Notes under the pieces: generated by a model
Database searches by the model: none
What the model saw: only the letters and a program-made list of their open reading frames with translations
Told to the model about the DNA's origin: nothing
Shown here: positions 44,679 through 52,612 of the stretch, piece after piece
Position numbering within the stretch: position 1 is the first letter of the stretch
How the letters are laid out: every line of letters starts with the position of its first letter
Translations under genes and position numbers: made by a program
Assembly: GCA_019635635.1 (NCBI GenBank)
Contig: JAHBZB010000001.1
Span: 248,001-312,000 of the forward strand
Direction of reading: 5' to 3'
DNA from: Xanthobacteraceae bacterium
GTDB taxonomy: Bacteria; Pseudomonadota; Alphaproteobacteria; Rhizobiales; Xanthobacteraceae
Length of the DNA stretch: 64,000 bases

Positions 44679-44682
44679 CTCG

Positions 44683-45651
44683 CTAGATCCTGAAATTCAC
44701 GAGACGCCACATGATGTAGTTTCCGGTCAGCATCCATGCGGCGGCGCAGCCGAGCACGATCTTGGTGAGATCGATGTGCCAGACTTTGCCGTAGAAATCC
44801 GGCGTCATGCTCTGAAGGATTGCGAACATCGCAACCGGAAGGCCCGAGAGAATGAAGGCGGAATACTTACCTTCCGCCGCCAGCGCCTTGACCTTGCGCC
44901 GCATCTTGAAGCGCAGACGGATGATCGCAGAAAGATTCTGCAGGATTTCGCTCAAGTTGCCGCCGGTCGAACCCTGAATGGCGACCGCGGTCACGAATAG
45001 CGGCAGATCGTCCTGCCCGACCCGGAAGTAAAGATTCCGCATTGCGGTTTCGAGATCCGCGCCATAGGTCACTTCGTCGGAGACGATGCCGAATTCGGAG
45101 CCGACGGGATCGGGCATTTCGCGCGCGACCATGGAGATCGCGACCGGCACCGGATGGCCCGCCTTGAGGCTTCGCACGATGATGTCGATCGCGTCGGGGA
45201 ACTGCGCGCCGAACATCTTATGACGGCGCGCGCGCTTCGCACGCAGCATCATGAGCGGAACGAGGATCGCGCAGAAGAAGGCCGCGATCGCCGCTTGAAG
45301 GATCGAGCCGCGCATCATCCAGGTGAGTGCGAGAATCACGACAAACAGAACGCCGCAGACGATCATCAGCTTGCCGACCCGCATCTTCACGCCGGATTGC
45401 AGCACCAGACGGTTGAGCGACGTGAAGGCGCTCGCATAAGTGCCGGCCGAGGTCAGCGAACGCTCCCGGCGCAGCTGCACCAGGATTTGTTCGCGGTTCG
45501 GCTGATGCTTCATCAGCCGGAGCCGCCGGTTCAGATGACTGCGATAAGACGCCTTGTTGTAGAAAAACAGATAGCCCGCCTCGGCGACAAGAATCGCTGA
45601 GACCGCCGCCAGAAAATAGAAGAGTGTCAGTTCGTTGATCTCGAACGGCAT
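44683..45651 (-). CDS. tadB: Tad pilus inner-membrane platform protein TadB
   Basis: 322 residues. N-terminal TM at about 9-28, two adjoining TMs at about 94-135 and C-terminal TMs near 265-315; T2SS-F domain with FPDAIDIIVRSLKAGHPVPV and TAVAIQGSTGGNLSEILQNL. ATG 45651 is the internal start that gives the usual TadB length; the longer frame upstream overlaps cpaF and is rejected. Confidence 0.9.
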   Translation of the reverse strand: MPFEINELTLFYFLAAVSAILVAEAGYLFFYNKASYRSHLNRRLRLMKHQPNREQILVQLRRERSLTSAGTYASAFTSLNRLVLQSGVKMRVGKLMIVCGVLFVVILALTWMMRGSILQAAIAAFFCAILVPLMMLRAKRARRHKMFGAQFPDAIDIIVRSLKAGHPVPVAISMVAREMPDPVGSEFGIVSDEVTYGADLETAMRNLYFRVGQDDLPLFVTAVAIQGSTGGNLSEILQNLSAIIRLRFKMRRKVKALAAEGKYSAFILSGLPVAMFAILQSMTPDFYGKVWHIDLTKIVLGCAAAWMLTGNYIMWRLVNFRI

Positions 45652-45659
45652 CGACGTTC

Positions 45660-47084
45660 CTAAAGCGGCTGGGCCGGGTCGAAATAGGCGCCGGGGATGT
45701 TGATGCCGCGCGCAACGAGGTCGGCAAGAAAGCGCGGGCGCACGCCGGTCGCACGAAACTCGCCTTCGACCGTGCCGTCGGCGGCGGTGCCGGTGCGGTG
45801 ATACTTGTAAATCTCCTGCATTTGCAGGATGTCGCCCTCCATGCCGGTGATCTCGGCGATGCTGGTCACCTTGCGCTTGCCGTCGGAGAGACGCTGCAAC
45901 TGCACGATCATGCGCACGGCCGAAGCGATCTGGCCGCGGATCGAAGCAATCGTCATGGGCATACCGGCCATGCCGATCATCTGCTCGAGACGCGAAATCG
46001 CCTCGCGCGGGGCGTTCGCGTGGATCGTCGCCATCGAGCCTTCGTGGCCGGTGTTCATCGCCTGCAACATGTCGAACGCCTCTTCGCCGCGACATTCGCC
46101 GAGGATGATGCGGTCGGGACGCATACGCAGCGCATTCTTGACAAGTTCGCGCTGGCGAATTTCGCCCTTGCCTTCGATATTTGGCGGCCGCGTTTCCATG
46201 CGACCGACATGCGGCTGCTGAAGCTGCAATTCGGCGGCGTCTTCGATCGTGACGAGACGCTCCTTCTCCGAGATGAAAGCGGAGAGCGCATTCAGCATCG
46301 TGGTCTTGCCGGAACCGGTGCCGCCGGAAATCAGGAGCGTTACGCGCGCCTTCACGGCGGCGGCAAGCACTTCGGCCATCTGCGGACGGATCGCGCCGAT
46401 GTCGATCAGTTTGTTGAGGTTGAAGGGCTTCTTGGAAAACTTACGGATCGAGACCAGCGGACCATCAACCGCGATCGGGCGGATCGCGACGTTGACGCGC
46501 GAGCCGTCGAGCAAACGCGCATCGCAAAGCGGATGCGATTCGTCGACACGGCGGCCGACCGCGGCGACGATCTTGTTCACGATGCGCAGGAGATGCGGCT
46601 CGTCCTTGAAGCGCACCGGAGTCGCTTCGAGCATACCGAGGCGCTCGACGAAAACGCATTCCGGACCGTTGATCAGGATGTCGTTGATGGTCGGGTCTTT
46701 CAGCAGCGGCTCGATCGGACCGAGGCCGGTCATCTCGTCGATGATCTCGCTGACGAAGTCGTCGAGTTCGTTGCCGTTCAGCGCGATGCGCTCGGCCTTC
46801 GTGAACTGCGAGACCATGTTGTAGACCTGCCGGCGGACCTCCTCCTCCGGCATCTTGTCCATCGCGGACAGATTGAACTCTTCGATCACCTTGCGGTGCA
46901 GGCGCACTTTCGCGTCCAGCATCTTGCCGGTGATCAGGAGATTTTGCGCGCCCTCCGGCTCGGGTTCGGGTTTGCTCGCAAGATGATCGAGCAGCGACGG
47001 CTCGAGCTTCGGCGCCTCGACCACCGGAAGCGTTGCCGGCTGCGAAGCCGCGGTTCGCGCGCTGAAACGTCCGAGTACGGGCAT
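45660..47084 (-). CDS. cpaF: Tad pilus ATPase CpaF/TadA
   Basis: 474 residues, secretion-ATPase family. Pro/Glu-rich leader to about 45, N-terminal domain to 230, Walker [10 protein letters not shown] at 254-262, Asp/Glu box and Walker B within [20 protein letters not shown], then [20 protein letters not shown] with the conserved His. It powers pilus extension and, in the Tad system, retraction as well. It starts 4 bp after cpaE. Confidence 0.94.
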   Translation of the reverse strand: MPVLGRFSARTAASQPATLPVVEAPKLEPSLLDHLASKPEPEPEGAQNLLITGKMLDAKVRLHRKVIEEFNLSAMDKMPEEEVRRQVYNMVSQFTKAERIALNGNELDDFVSEIIDEMTGLGPIEPLLKDPTINDILINGPECVFVERLGMLEATPVRFKDEPHLLRIVNKIVAAVGRRVDESHPLCDARLLDGSRVNVAIRPIAVDGPLVSIRKFSKKPFNLNKLIDIGAIRPQMAEVLAAAVKARVTLLISGGTGSGKTTMLNALSAFISEKERLVTIEDAAELQLQQPHVGRMETRPPNIEGKGEIRQRELVKNALRMRPDRIILGECRGEEAFDMLQAMNTGHEGSMATIHANAPREAISRLEQMIGMAGMPMTIASIRGQIASAVRMIVQLQRLSDGKRKVTSIAEITGMEGDILQMQEIYKYHRTGTAADGTVEGEFRATGVRPRFLADLVARGINIPGAYFDPAQPL

Positions 47085-47087
47085 GCG

Positions 47088-48287
47088 CTATCCTGCCTTG
47101 CTGAACATGCGCGAAATTCCTTTCGCCTGCTTGGTTTCCTTGGCGGCCGGAAGAATGAGTTTTTTCAGCGCCAGCACGACGTTGTTGCCGGGCTTTACTT
47201 CCTCGAGCGGGATGCCGCGGTCGATCGCCTCGCGCACGATACGGAAATTGTTCGGCACCGAGCCGGCGAAGGCTTTGCCGAGCGCGCTCTCGATGTCGGC
47301 AAGCCTGAGACCCGGCGCGAACATGCGGCTCTCGAAGCGATTCACGATCACCTGCGGATTCGCACTTTCGCCGAGACGCTCGTTGATCGCGGAGACGAGT
47401 TTCTTCGCATGACGCAGACCGGGAATCGTCATTTCGCTGACGATGAAAAGCTTGTTGGAGCCGAGCAGTACGCTGTCGGTCCATGGAAACCAGGTGCGCG
47501 GCATGTCGATCACGACATAGCGGAAGTGCGAGGACACGAGATCGAGGAGCCGCGTTACCATAACCGGATCGAACGAGCGCATTTCGGCGGGCCGATTTGG
47601 CGCCGCGATCACCGAGAGGCCGGAGGAATGCTGCGTCAGCATGATCTCGAGCAGATGCCGGTCAAGCCGTTCCGGGCGCGGCTCGATTTCGCTCAGGTCG
47701 AGGCGTGGCTCGATGTCGAGATAATCGGCGACCGCGCCGTGCTGGAAATCGAGATCAACCAGACAGGTCGAAGAGCCGCCGCGCGTCGAGTCCTGCAACA
47801 GGAGCGCGGACTGAATCGCGATCGACGTTACGCCGACGCCGCCGGCGGAAGGCAGGAACGTAAAAATTTCGGCTTCGGCGGAAGATTCGCACGCTGCCGG
47901 CGTCTTCGCCGCACGCGCGCAGGCGCGCACCAGCTCGATCGGCGCGACCGGCTTCACCAGAAAATCCGCCACGCGAATCTGCAACAGGCGTCGCGCGACA
48001 TTCTCGTCGAACAGCTGCGTGACGACGACCGTGGGTGCGCCTCCCGGCCTCGTGGTAATGCGCGAAAGGGCTGCGACCTGCGCTTCGTTCGAGGCGTCGA
48101 GATCGACTACGATCACGGCGGCGTTGTCGAGCGGCGCATCCTCGATACGGGTGAGATCCGCCTCGAGCATTTCCAGCGAAATCTGAAGTTGCGAGGAAAA
48201 GGTATTTTCGACCATCCGCCGGAATTCTGCATCCGACGAAATCGTCACGACGTGCGTCGCGCCCCTTTTCTTGCTTTGCTCGTTCAT
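47088..48287 (-). CDS. cpaE: Tad pilus localisation protein CpaE/TadZ
   Basis: 399 residues. An N-terminal receiver-like domain (about 12-125) lacks a clear phosphoacceptor signature, followed by a ParA/MinD-like domain with the modified P-loop LPSAGGVGVTSIAIQSALLL (no Lys in the usual position), DLDFQHGAVADYLDIEPRLD and RYVVIDMPRTW. CpaE places the pilus machine at a cell pole. The 192-bp upstream gap carries a hairpin and a small palindrome (ATGCG TTT CGCAT at 48403-48415), so cpaE may have its own promoter. Confidence 0.9.
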   Translation of the reverse strand: MNEQSKKRGATHVVTISSDAEFRRMVENTFSSQLQISLEMLEADLTRIEDAPLDNAAVIVVDLDASNEAQVAALSRITTRPGGAPTVVVTQLFDENVARRLLQIRVADFLVKPVAPIELVRACARAAKTPAACESSAEAEIFTFLPSAGGVGVTSIAIQSALLLQDSTRGGSSTCLVDLDFQHGAVADYLDIEPRLDLSEIEPRPERLDRHLLEIMLTQHSSGLSVIAAPNRPAEMRSFDPVMVTRLLDLVSSHFRYVVIDMPRTWFPWTDSVLLGSNKLFIVSEMTIPGLRHAKKLVSAINERLGESANPQVIVNRFESRMFAPGLRLADIESALGKAFAGSVPNNFRIVREAIDRGIPLEEVKPGNNVVLALKKLILPAAKETKQAKGISRMFSKAG

Positions 48288-48434
48288 CGCGCCCAGTAGT
48301 CCCCGGCATTGGCCGCATTTTTCGCGGCTTCCTTGCCTCCAGTTCTAGCGTGGGGCGCCTTTCTTCTCGATGAAATTGAGGAATTGAATTGAGTAGAATT
48401 TTATGCGTTTCGCATGAAATCCGGAAACGAATTT

Positions 48435-48461
48435 CCCGCCCGCGCGGAAAGCACGGGCGGG
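48435..48461 (-). terminator. Hairpin after the small Tad-locus lipoprotein gene
   Basis: Stem CCCGCCCG / CGGGCGGG with an 11-base partly paired loop, 18 bases after the stop. On the minus strand it is followed by AAATTCGTTTCC, so termination is probably partial. It separates cpaB-cpaC-lipoprotein from cpaE onward. Confidence 0.6.
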
Positions 48462-48479
48462 ACCAATTTATCGCCGCGG

Positions 48480-48806
48480 CTACTTCTGGTCGTTCTGTGA
48501 AGCGGCGCTCGGCGAAATCTCGATCGAGCTGGTGCCGAGGCCGCGCGGCGGCGTGACCTTGCCTTCCTTGTAGCGCTGGATCGCAGGCTGGATTTTTTCG
48601 CCGTTGGTCTGAATGTCGCGGTAAGCGGCATGACGCGGCCACGGATCGATGGTCTGCGAGGCAATGTTCGATGCGTTGGCGTCGCCCGCCGACAGATGGA
48701 TCGCATCGCGGCGGTCGTAATAGATGTCCGGTCCGGCCGAACAGGCGGCGAGCGTCGCAGTCAATACCAGCGCTGCGACGGCTTTGTTCAGACGGTCAGT
48801 GGCCAT
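48480..48806 (-). CDS. Small lipoprotein of the Tad locus (CpaD position)
   Basis: 108 residues. Lipobox LAAC (TATLAACSAGPDIYYDRRDA) gives a mature protein of about 88 residues with TIDPWPRHAAYRDIQTNGEK and VTPPRGLGTSS. It has the place of cpaD between the secretin and cpaE genes, but CpaD is about twice as long, so this may be a shortened CpaD-type lipoprotein or another component. ATG 48806 has GGAG and overlaps the secretin gene by 11 bases, indicating translational coupling. Confidence 0.75.
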   Translation of the reverse strand: MATDRLNKAVAALVLTATLAACSAGPDIYYDRRDAIHLSAGDANASNIASQTIDPWPRHAAYRDIQTNGEKIQPAIQRYKEGKVTPPRGLGTSSIEISPSAASQNDQK

Positions 48807-50235
48807 TGGTGATCTCCGGAAGATCGAGTTGATGGCCGACCTGCGAGCGCTGCGTGATGGGGCCATAGAGTTTGCGAACGTCGGCGGCGGTCATTTCCAT
48901 CTTGCCGTAGAGGAACAGGTCGTTGTCGTTCGGCGGCACAGTCGCATCAAGCGGCGTGCGCAACACGTCGCCGGGCCGCGTCGGCCGCACGAGGCGCGGC
49001 GTCACGATGATCACGAGATCAGTCTCGCGCTTCTGGAACGAGGCGGAGCGGAACAGCGAGCCGATCACCGGCACCTCTGCGATCCAAGGAAGCTGATCGG
49101 CGGTCGTGCTGTTCGTCGCCTGCAAGAGGCCCGCGATCGCGAAGCTCTGGCCGTCACGCAATTCGATCGTGGTGCTCGCGCGACGCACGATCAGGCTCGG
49201 CACCGCGATGTTGCCGACCTGCACTACGTTGGTCGGGTCGAGCTGGCTGACTTCCGGCTCGATCTTCAGATTGATCAGGCCATGCGAAAGCACGGTCGGC
49301 GTGAAGGCAAGACCGACACCGAATTTCTTGAACTGGATCGTGACCTGGTTGAACTGCGATGCGACGGGGAACGGAAACTCGCCGCCCGCAAGGAAGCTCG
49401 CCGTGTCGCCGGATAGCGCGACGAGATTCGGCTCGGCGAGACGGCGCGCGACGCCCTTCTCCTCGAGCGCGTTGATCATGGCGTCGACCTTGACGCCCCG
49501 GTCGATCAGGCGGCCGAGCACGGAACCGAACGGCGTGCCCGAGAGCACACCCGCGGTGCCGGCGGTCGCGAGTAGATTGTTGCCGGCGACGTCCCAGCGG
49601 ATGCCGAGTTCACGGCCCGCGTTGCGCGAGGCTTCGATGAAGCGGACTTCGAGCAACACCTGCTGTGGCTGCGCGACGCTCATCGAGTTGATGACGTCCG
49701 GGCTGAACTGCTTGGCGAATTGCAGCGCCTTGTCGAGCGTCACCGCGTCGGGAACGACGCCGGACAGCATGATGCGGCCGTTGACGGTAGAGACGCGAAC
49801 CTTGGCTTCGGGAAACTGCGCGCGGATCGCCCCGGCAATCGCGTTGGTATCGTGCGAAACCTCGACATCGAACACGCCGACGAGCTGCTTTCCCTCGCCA
49901 TAAACCGAAATGCGGGTCAGGCCGACCTTGCGGCCGAGCACGGAGAGTGTGCGGTCGGTGAGCGGCATCACGTCGGCGATCTCCGGATCGCCTACCACGA
50001 CATCGGCGAAGCCTGCGCTGGTGCGGATATTCTCCGACTTGCCGAGCGGGACCAGTACTTGCGAAGTACGCTCGTTCGGAGAGAGTTTCACGAGACGCTT
50101 GTTCGCTTGCGCCTGCGCTTCGCTCGCGGCGATGGACGCGAGCGGGCTCGACAATGCAAGCAGCGCGACGAGCCAGGAGATCGTGGCGCGCCTGAAGAGC
50201 GCCCAGCCGACTAGGTTGGATTGCTTCGTGTTCAC
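48796..50235 (-). CDS. cpaC: Tad pilus outer-membrane secretin CpaC/RcpA
   Basis: 479 residues. Signal peptide to about residue 43 (...SEAQA). N-terminal domain with LVPLGKSENIRTSAGFADVV and DRTLSVLGRKVGLTRISVYG, BON-like part, and secretin domain from about 195: QPQQVLLEVRFIEASRNAGR, LSGDTASFLAGGEFPFPV and IVTPRLVRPTRPGD. It forms the outer-membrane channel. The start is GTG 50235; a longer open frame runs upstream through cpaB and is rejected. Follows cpaB by 26 bp. Confidence 0.9.
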   Translation of the reverse strand: MNTKQSNLVGWALFRRATISWLVALLALSSPLASIAASEAQAQANKRLVKLSPNERTSQVLVPLGKSENIRTSAGFADVVVGDPEIADVMPLTDRTLSVLGRKVGLTRISVYGEGKQLVGVFDVEVSHDTNAIAGAIRAQFPEAKVRVSTVNGRIMLSGVVPDAVTLDKALQFAKQFSPDVINSMSVAQPQQVLLEVRFIEASRNAGRELGIRWDVAGNNLLATAGTAGVLSGTPFGSVLGRLIDRGVKVDAMINALEEKGVARRLAEPNLVALSGDTASFLAGGEFPFPVASQFNQVTIQFKKFGVGLAFTPTVLSHGLINLKIEPEVSQLDPTNVVQVGNIAVPSLIVRRASTTIELRDGQSFAIAGLLQATNSTTADQLPWIAEVPVIGSLFRSASFQKRETDLVIIVTPRLVRPTRPGDVLRTPLDATVPPNDNDLFLYGKMEMTAADVRKLYGPITQRSQVGHQLDLPEITNGH

Positions 50236-50261
50236 GTCTGTGCCCCGTTTGCCCGCCAGCC

Positions 50262-51143
50262 CTAGCGGGTCGCCTCTTGATTGATTGCGCTGTTGGTGAG
50301 CGTCTTCTGTGTTGCTTCGGCGGGAACGCTGTAGTTTTCCTTCTTCGTTCCGCGCGTAACCGTAATCGTCGAATAATTTCCGTTCGGACCGTTCTTCTTC
50401 TGCGATTTGCCGAGATCTTCCGAGGTGATCTGGCGCGACGGCTGGGCGGCAAGATCGCCGGCCTTGCGCAAGGCGAGCGTTAGCGTGCCGAGCGACGCAG
50501 CGAGCGCCAGCTTCTGGCCATCGGACATTTCGACTTCGAGCGTCACGGCCTTGACCACGGCCGGTTTGTCGATGCGGTCGTCCGCGATCTGGTCGATCGC
50601 AAGTACGCGCACGTTTTGCAGCACGACGTCGGAACTGCTGTTCGCGTTCACGCCCCGCTCGGATGAAGTGTTCCGGGTAAGGAGAATGTCGACGCGGTCG
50701 CCGGGCAGCACGAAGCCCGCGACGCCTTCGATATCGTTCACGCGAACAGTGACGGCTTTCATACCCGGCGTGAGCACGGCCGAAAGCGTGGCGCGCTGGC
50801 CGGGACCGGTGATCTTGGCGGCGAGCACCGGCTCGTTCTCGGCAATCGCGGTCAGCACCATGCGCTTGCCGGCCGAGAGCAACGCTTCGATCGAAGCGAA
50901 CGATCCGTCCGGCACCGCGTTCTCGGGCCATGGCACTTCGCGCAGATTGCCCGCATTCAATTCGACGCCGAAGCGCAGCGGCGCAGTCGCCACCACGATC
51001 TTGCGCGTCTTCACCGCGACCGGCGCGGGAACGTTTTTCAGGCGCGCGTCGTTCTGACTGTTAAGCCAGGATTGCGCGACGAAAACCGCGAGCGCGCCGA
51101 AAACGAGCGCGACGACGATCATGAGAACGGCGCTGATACGCAA
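50262..51143 (-). CDS. cpaB: Tad pilus assembly protein CpaB/RcpC
   Basis: 293 residues. N-terminal membrane anchor (4-24), SAF domain at about 45-115 (VVATAPLRFGVELNAGNLRE), then GMKAVTVRVNDIEGVAGFVL and PGDRVDILLTRN. CpaB acts in the periplasm with the secretin. The start is TTG 51143, preceded by GGAG nine bases upstream. It is the first gene of the pilus operon and is divergent from the rpfF-like gene across 497 bp. No Flp pilin gene is next to it. Confidence 0.88.
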   Translation of the reverse strand: MRISAVLMIVVALVFGALAVFVAQSWLNSQNDARLKNVPAPVAVKTRKIVVATAPLRFGVELNAGNLREVPWPENAVPDGSFASIEALLSAGKRMVLTAIAENEPVLAAKITGPGQRATLSAVLTPGMKAVTVRVNDIEGVAGFVLPGDRVDILLTRNTSSERGVNANSSSDVVLQNVRVLAIDQIADDRIDKPAVVKAVTLEVEMSDGQKLALAASLGTLTLALRKAGDLAAQPSRQITSEDLGKSQKKNGPNGNYSTITVTRGTKKENYSVPAEATQKTLTNSAINQEATR

Positions 51144-51640
51144 AAGAATGCACTCCGCGGACGAGAACTTGTTCTTGTTGCCTAATGGAACATCGTCCGC
51201 AGTGTGGATTCAGTGAAAGAATTCCGCGCATTTGATTTATAATGAAAGGCAACTGAACCCGTATCGTTTTTGCTTCGTTACTTCACGCGCGGTGACGAAA
51301 CGCGGGCGAAGGCCGGGCGGTTTCTTTGCGATTGATTCAGGATACCGAACGCGTTGCGCGCGTCCTGTTCGCAAATCCGGACGGGCGAAGCGCCGCGCCC
51401 GCGCGAGCGGCGACTGAACCGTGGTGGCGACGGCCGGCATTCCCGTCATATTGGTATGGTTAATGCATATTAACCATTTGAAGCAAAAGCCCGCTTTTAT
51501 GGTGAAGGATGCGTTAATATGTTCGAGTTCGGTGGCGGACCCGATGCGGCAAATTTCGGCGTTCCCGTTCAAGAAGGCCTGTTATTCAAGCCTTTTTGCT
51601 TGTGCCGAGCTCGTATGAGTTGCGTTGGGGATGCGTAACA
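51144..51640. other. 497-bp divergent intergenic region between cpaB and the rpfF-like gene
   Basis: No coding frame with the local codon style, and no Flp-type pilin was found on either strand. It includes an AT-rich patch near 51225-51245 (ATTTGATTTATAATG), the CtrA-like palindrome at 51456-51477, and a second TTAA-containing AT-rich stretch near 51510 (GCGTTAATATGTTCG). It must hold the promoters of both the pilus operon and the rpfF-like gene. Confidence 0.7.
51456..51477. promoter_or_regulatory. 22-bp palindrome of two TTAACCAT half-sites, candidate CtrA site
   Basis: Perfect arms ATGGTTAAT and ATTAACCAT separated by GCAT, 164 bases upstream of the rpfF-like ATG and 313 bases upstream of the cpaB start. 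TTAACCAT is the known CtrA half-site in alphaproteobacteria; the full CtrA motif is usually TTAA-N7-TTAA in direct order, whereas here the two half-sites face each other with TTAA-N6-TTAA. Another palindrome-binding regulator is an equal possibility. Confidence 0.55.
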
Positions 51641-52606
51641 ATGAGCCAGCCGAAATACACTTTGATCTCGAACCCTTGGTTCGTGCCGCCTGAAAATTAC
51701 GGCGACGCCTACCATCTGCCGCCTGCGCAGGCGAAATTTACCAGCCAGCGCTTTGCCGAACTTCAGGTCGAGTTCGACGAAAAGACGCGCGCCTGCTGGT
51801 GCTTCATGAAACCGCACGGACGCCCAAGCTACACGCCGGGGCTTTTGCGCGATCTCGATACGCTGCAACAGGCGATCAAGAAGGAAAGCACCGAGGCGCG
51901 CGCGAACCGCGAACTGCCGGTGCAGTATTTCGTTCTGGCTTCGAAAATTCCGGGAATCTTCAACCTCGGCGGCGATCTCACGCTGCTCGCGCACCACATC
52001 CGCGCACAGGACCGTCACGGCCTGATGTCCTATGCCCGCGCTTGCATCGACGTGCTGCATTCAAATGCAGTCGGTCTCGACGTGCCGCTGATGACGATCG
52101 CACTGGTGCAGGGAGATGCACTGGGCGGCGGCTTCGAATCCGCGCTCGCCTGCGACTTCATCGTCGCTGAACGGCATTCGAAATTCGGCTTTCCGGAAAT
52201 CCTGTTCAATCTGTTCCCCGGCATGGGCGCCTATAGCCTGCTCAGCCGGAAACTCGACGCTGCGCGCGCCGAGCGCATGATTCTCTCCGGCAAGGTCTAC
52301 GACGCCGAAGAGCTTTACGAGATGGGCATCATCAACATGCTCGTCGATTCCGGACAGGGCGAAGCGGCGTTGCGCGACTATCTCGCGAGCCGCGGCCGGC
52401 GCTTTACTTCACAATGCGCGGTCTATGAAGCGCGGCGCAAGGCGCAGCCATTGCCGTTCGAGGAACTGCGCGACATTGTTGAAATCTGGGTCGATACCGC
52501 GCTGAAGCTTCAGGAGATCGACCTGCGCAAGATGGAGCGGCTGGTCGCCGCCCAGGATAAGCGCAGGAACGGCGGCGGCAGCCTGCGGCCGGTCACCCAG
52601 GAGTAA
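51641..52606 (+). CDS. rpfF: RpfF-like DSF (cis-2-unsaturated fatty acid) synthase
   Basis: 321 residues, crotonase superfamily, RpfF group. RpfF uses two glutamates 20 residues apart (E141/E161 in Xanthomonas) to dehydrate 3-hydroxyacyl-ACP and release cis-2-enoic acid. Here E166 in QGDALGGGFESALACDFIVA and E186 in FGFPEILFNLFPGMGAYSLL keep that spacing and context. Other RpfF text: CWCFMKPHGRPSYTPGLLRD, IPGIFNLGGDLTLL, EELYEMGIINMLV, EIWVDTALKLQEIDLRKMER. It is somewhat longer than Xanthomonas RpfF (289). ATG 51641 is chosen; the frame to 51596 has no ribosome site. It converges with the RpfC-like gene, 6 bp apart. Confidence 0.9.
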   Translation: MSQPKYTLISNPWFVPPENYGDAYHLPPAQAKFTSQRFAELQVEFDEKTRACWCFMKPHGRPSYTPGLLRDLDTLQQAIKKESTEARANRELPVQYFVLASKIPGIFNLGGDLTLLAHHIRAQDRHGLMSYARACIDVLHSNAVGLDVPLMTIALVQGDALGGGFESALACDFIVAERHSKFGFPEILFNLFPGMGAYSLLSRKLDAARAERMILSGKVYDAEELYEMGIINMLVDSGQGEAALRDYLASRGRRFTSQCAVYEARRKAQPLPFEELRDIVEIWVDTALKLQEIDLRKMERLVAAQDKRRNGGGSLRPVTQE

Positions 52607-52612
52607 GTGCGT

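Noticed and set aside
45798-48299. 833-codon open frame on the plus strand opposite cpaF and cpaE
   Set aside because: It is a shadow of the high-GC minus-strand genes; its translation is Arg/Asp/His-rich without any domain, while the minus strand encodes clear CpaE and CpaF.
51144-51640. Possible Flp/PilA pilin gene in the gap before cpaB
   Set aside because: No frame on either strand has a short leader, Gly-x-x-x-x-Glu-Tyr processing site and hydrophobic helix.
51641-52606. Ordinary enoyl-CoA hydratase instead of RpfF
   Set aside because: The FNLGGDL...GDALGGGFE...FPEILFNLFPGMGA...EIWVDTALKL pattern is RpfF-specific, and the neighbours are RpfC-like and RpfG-like.
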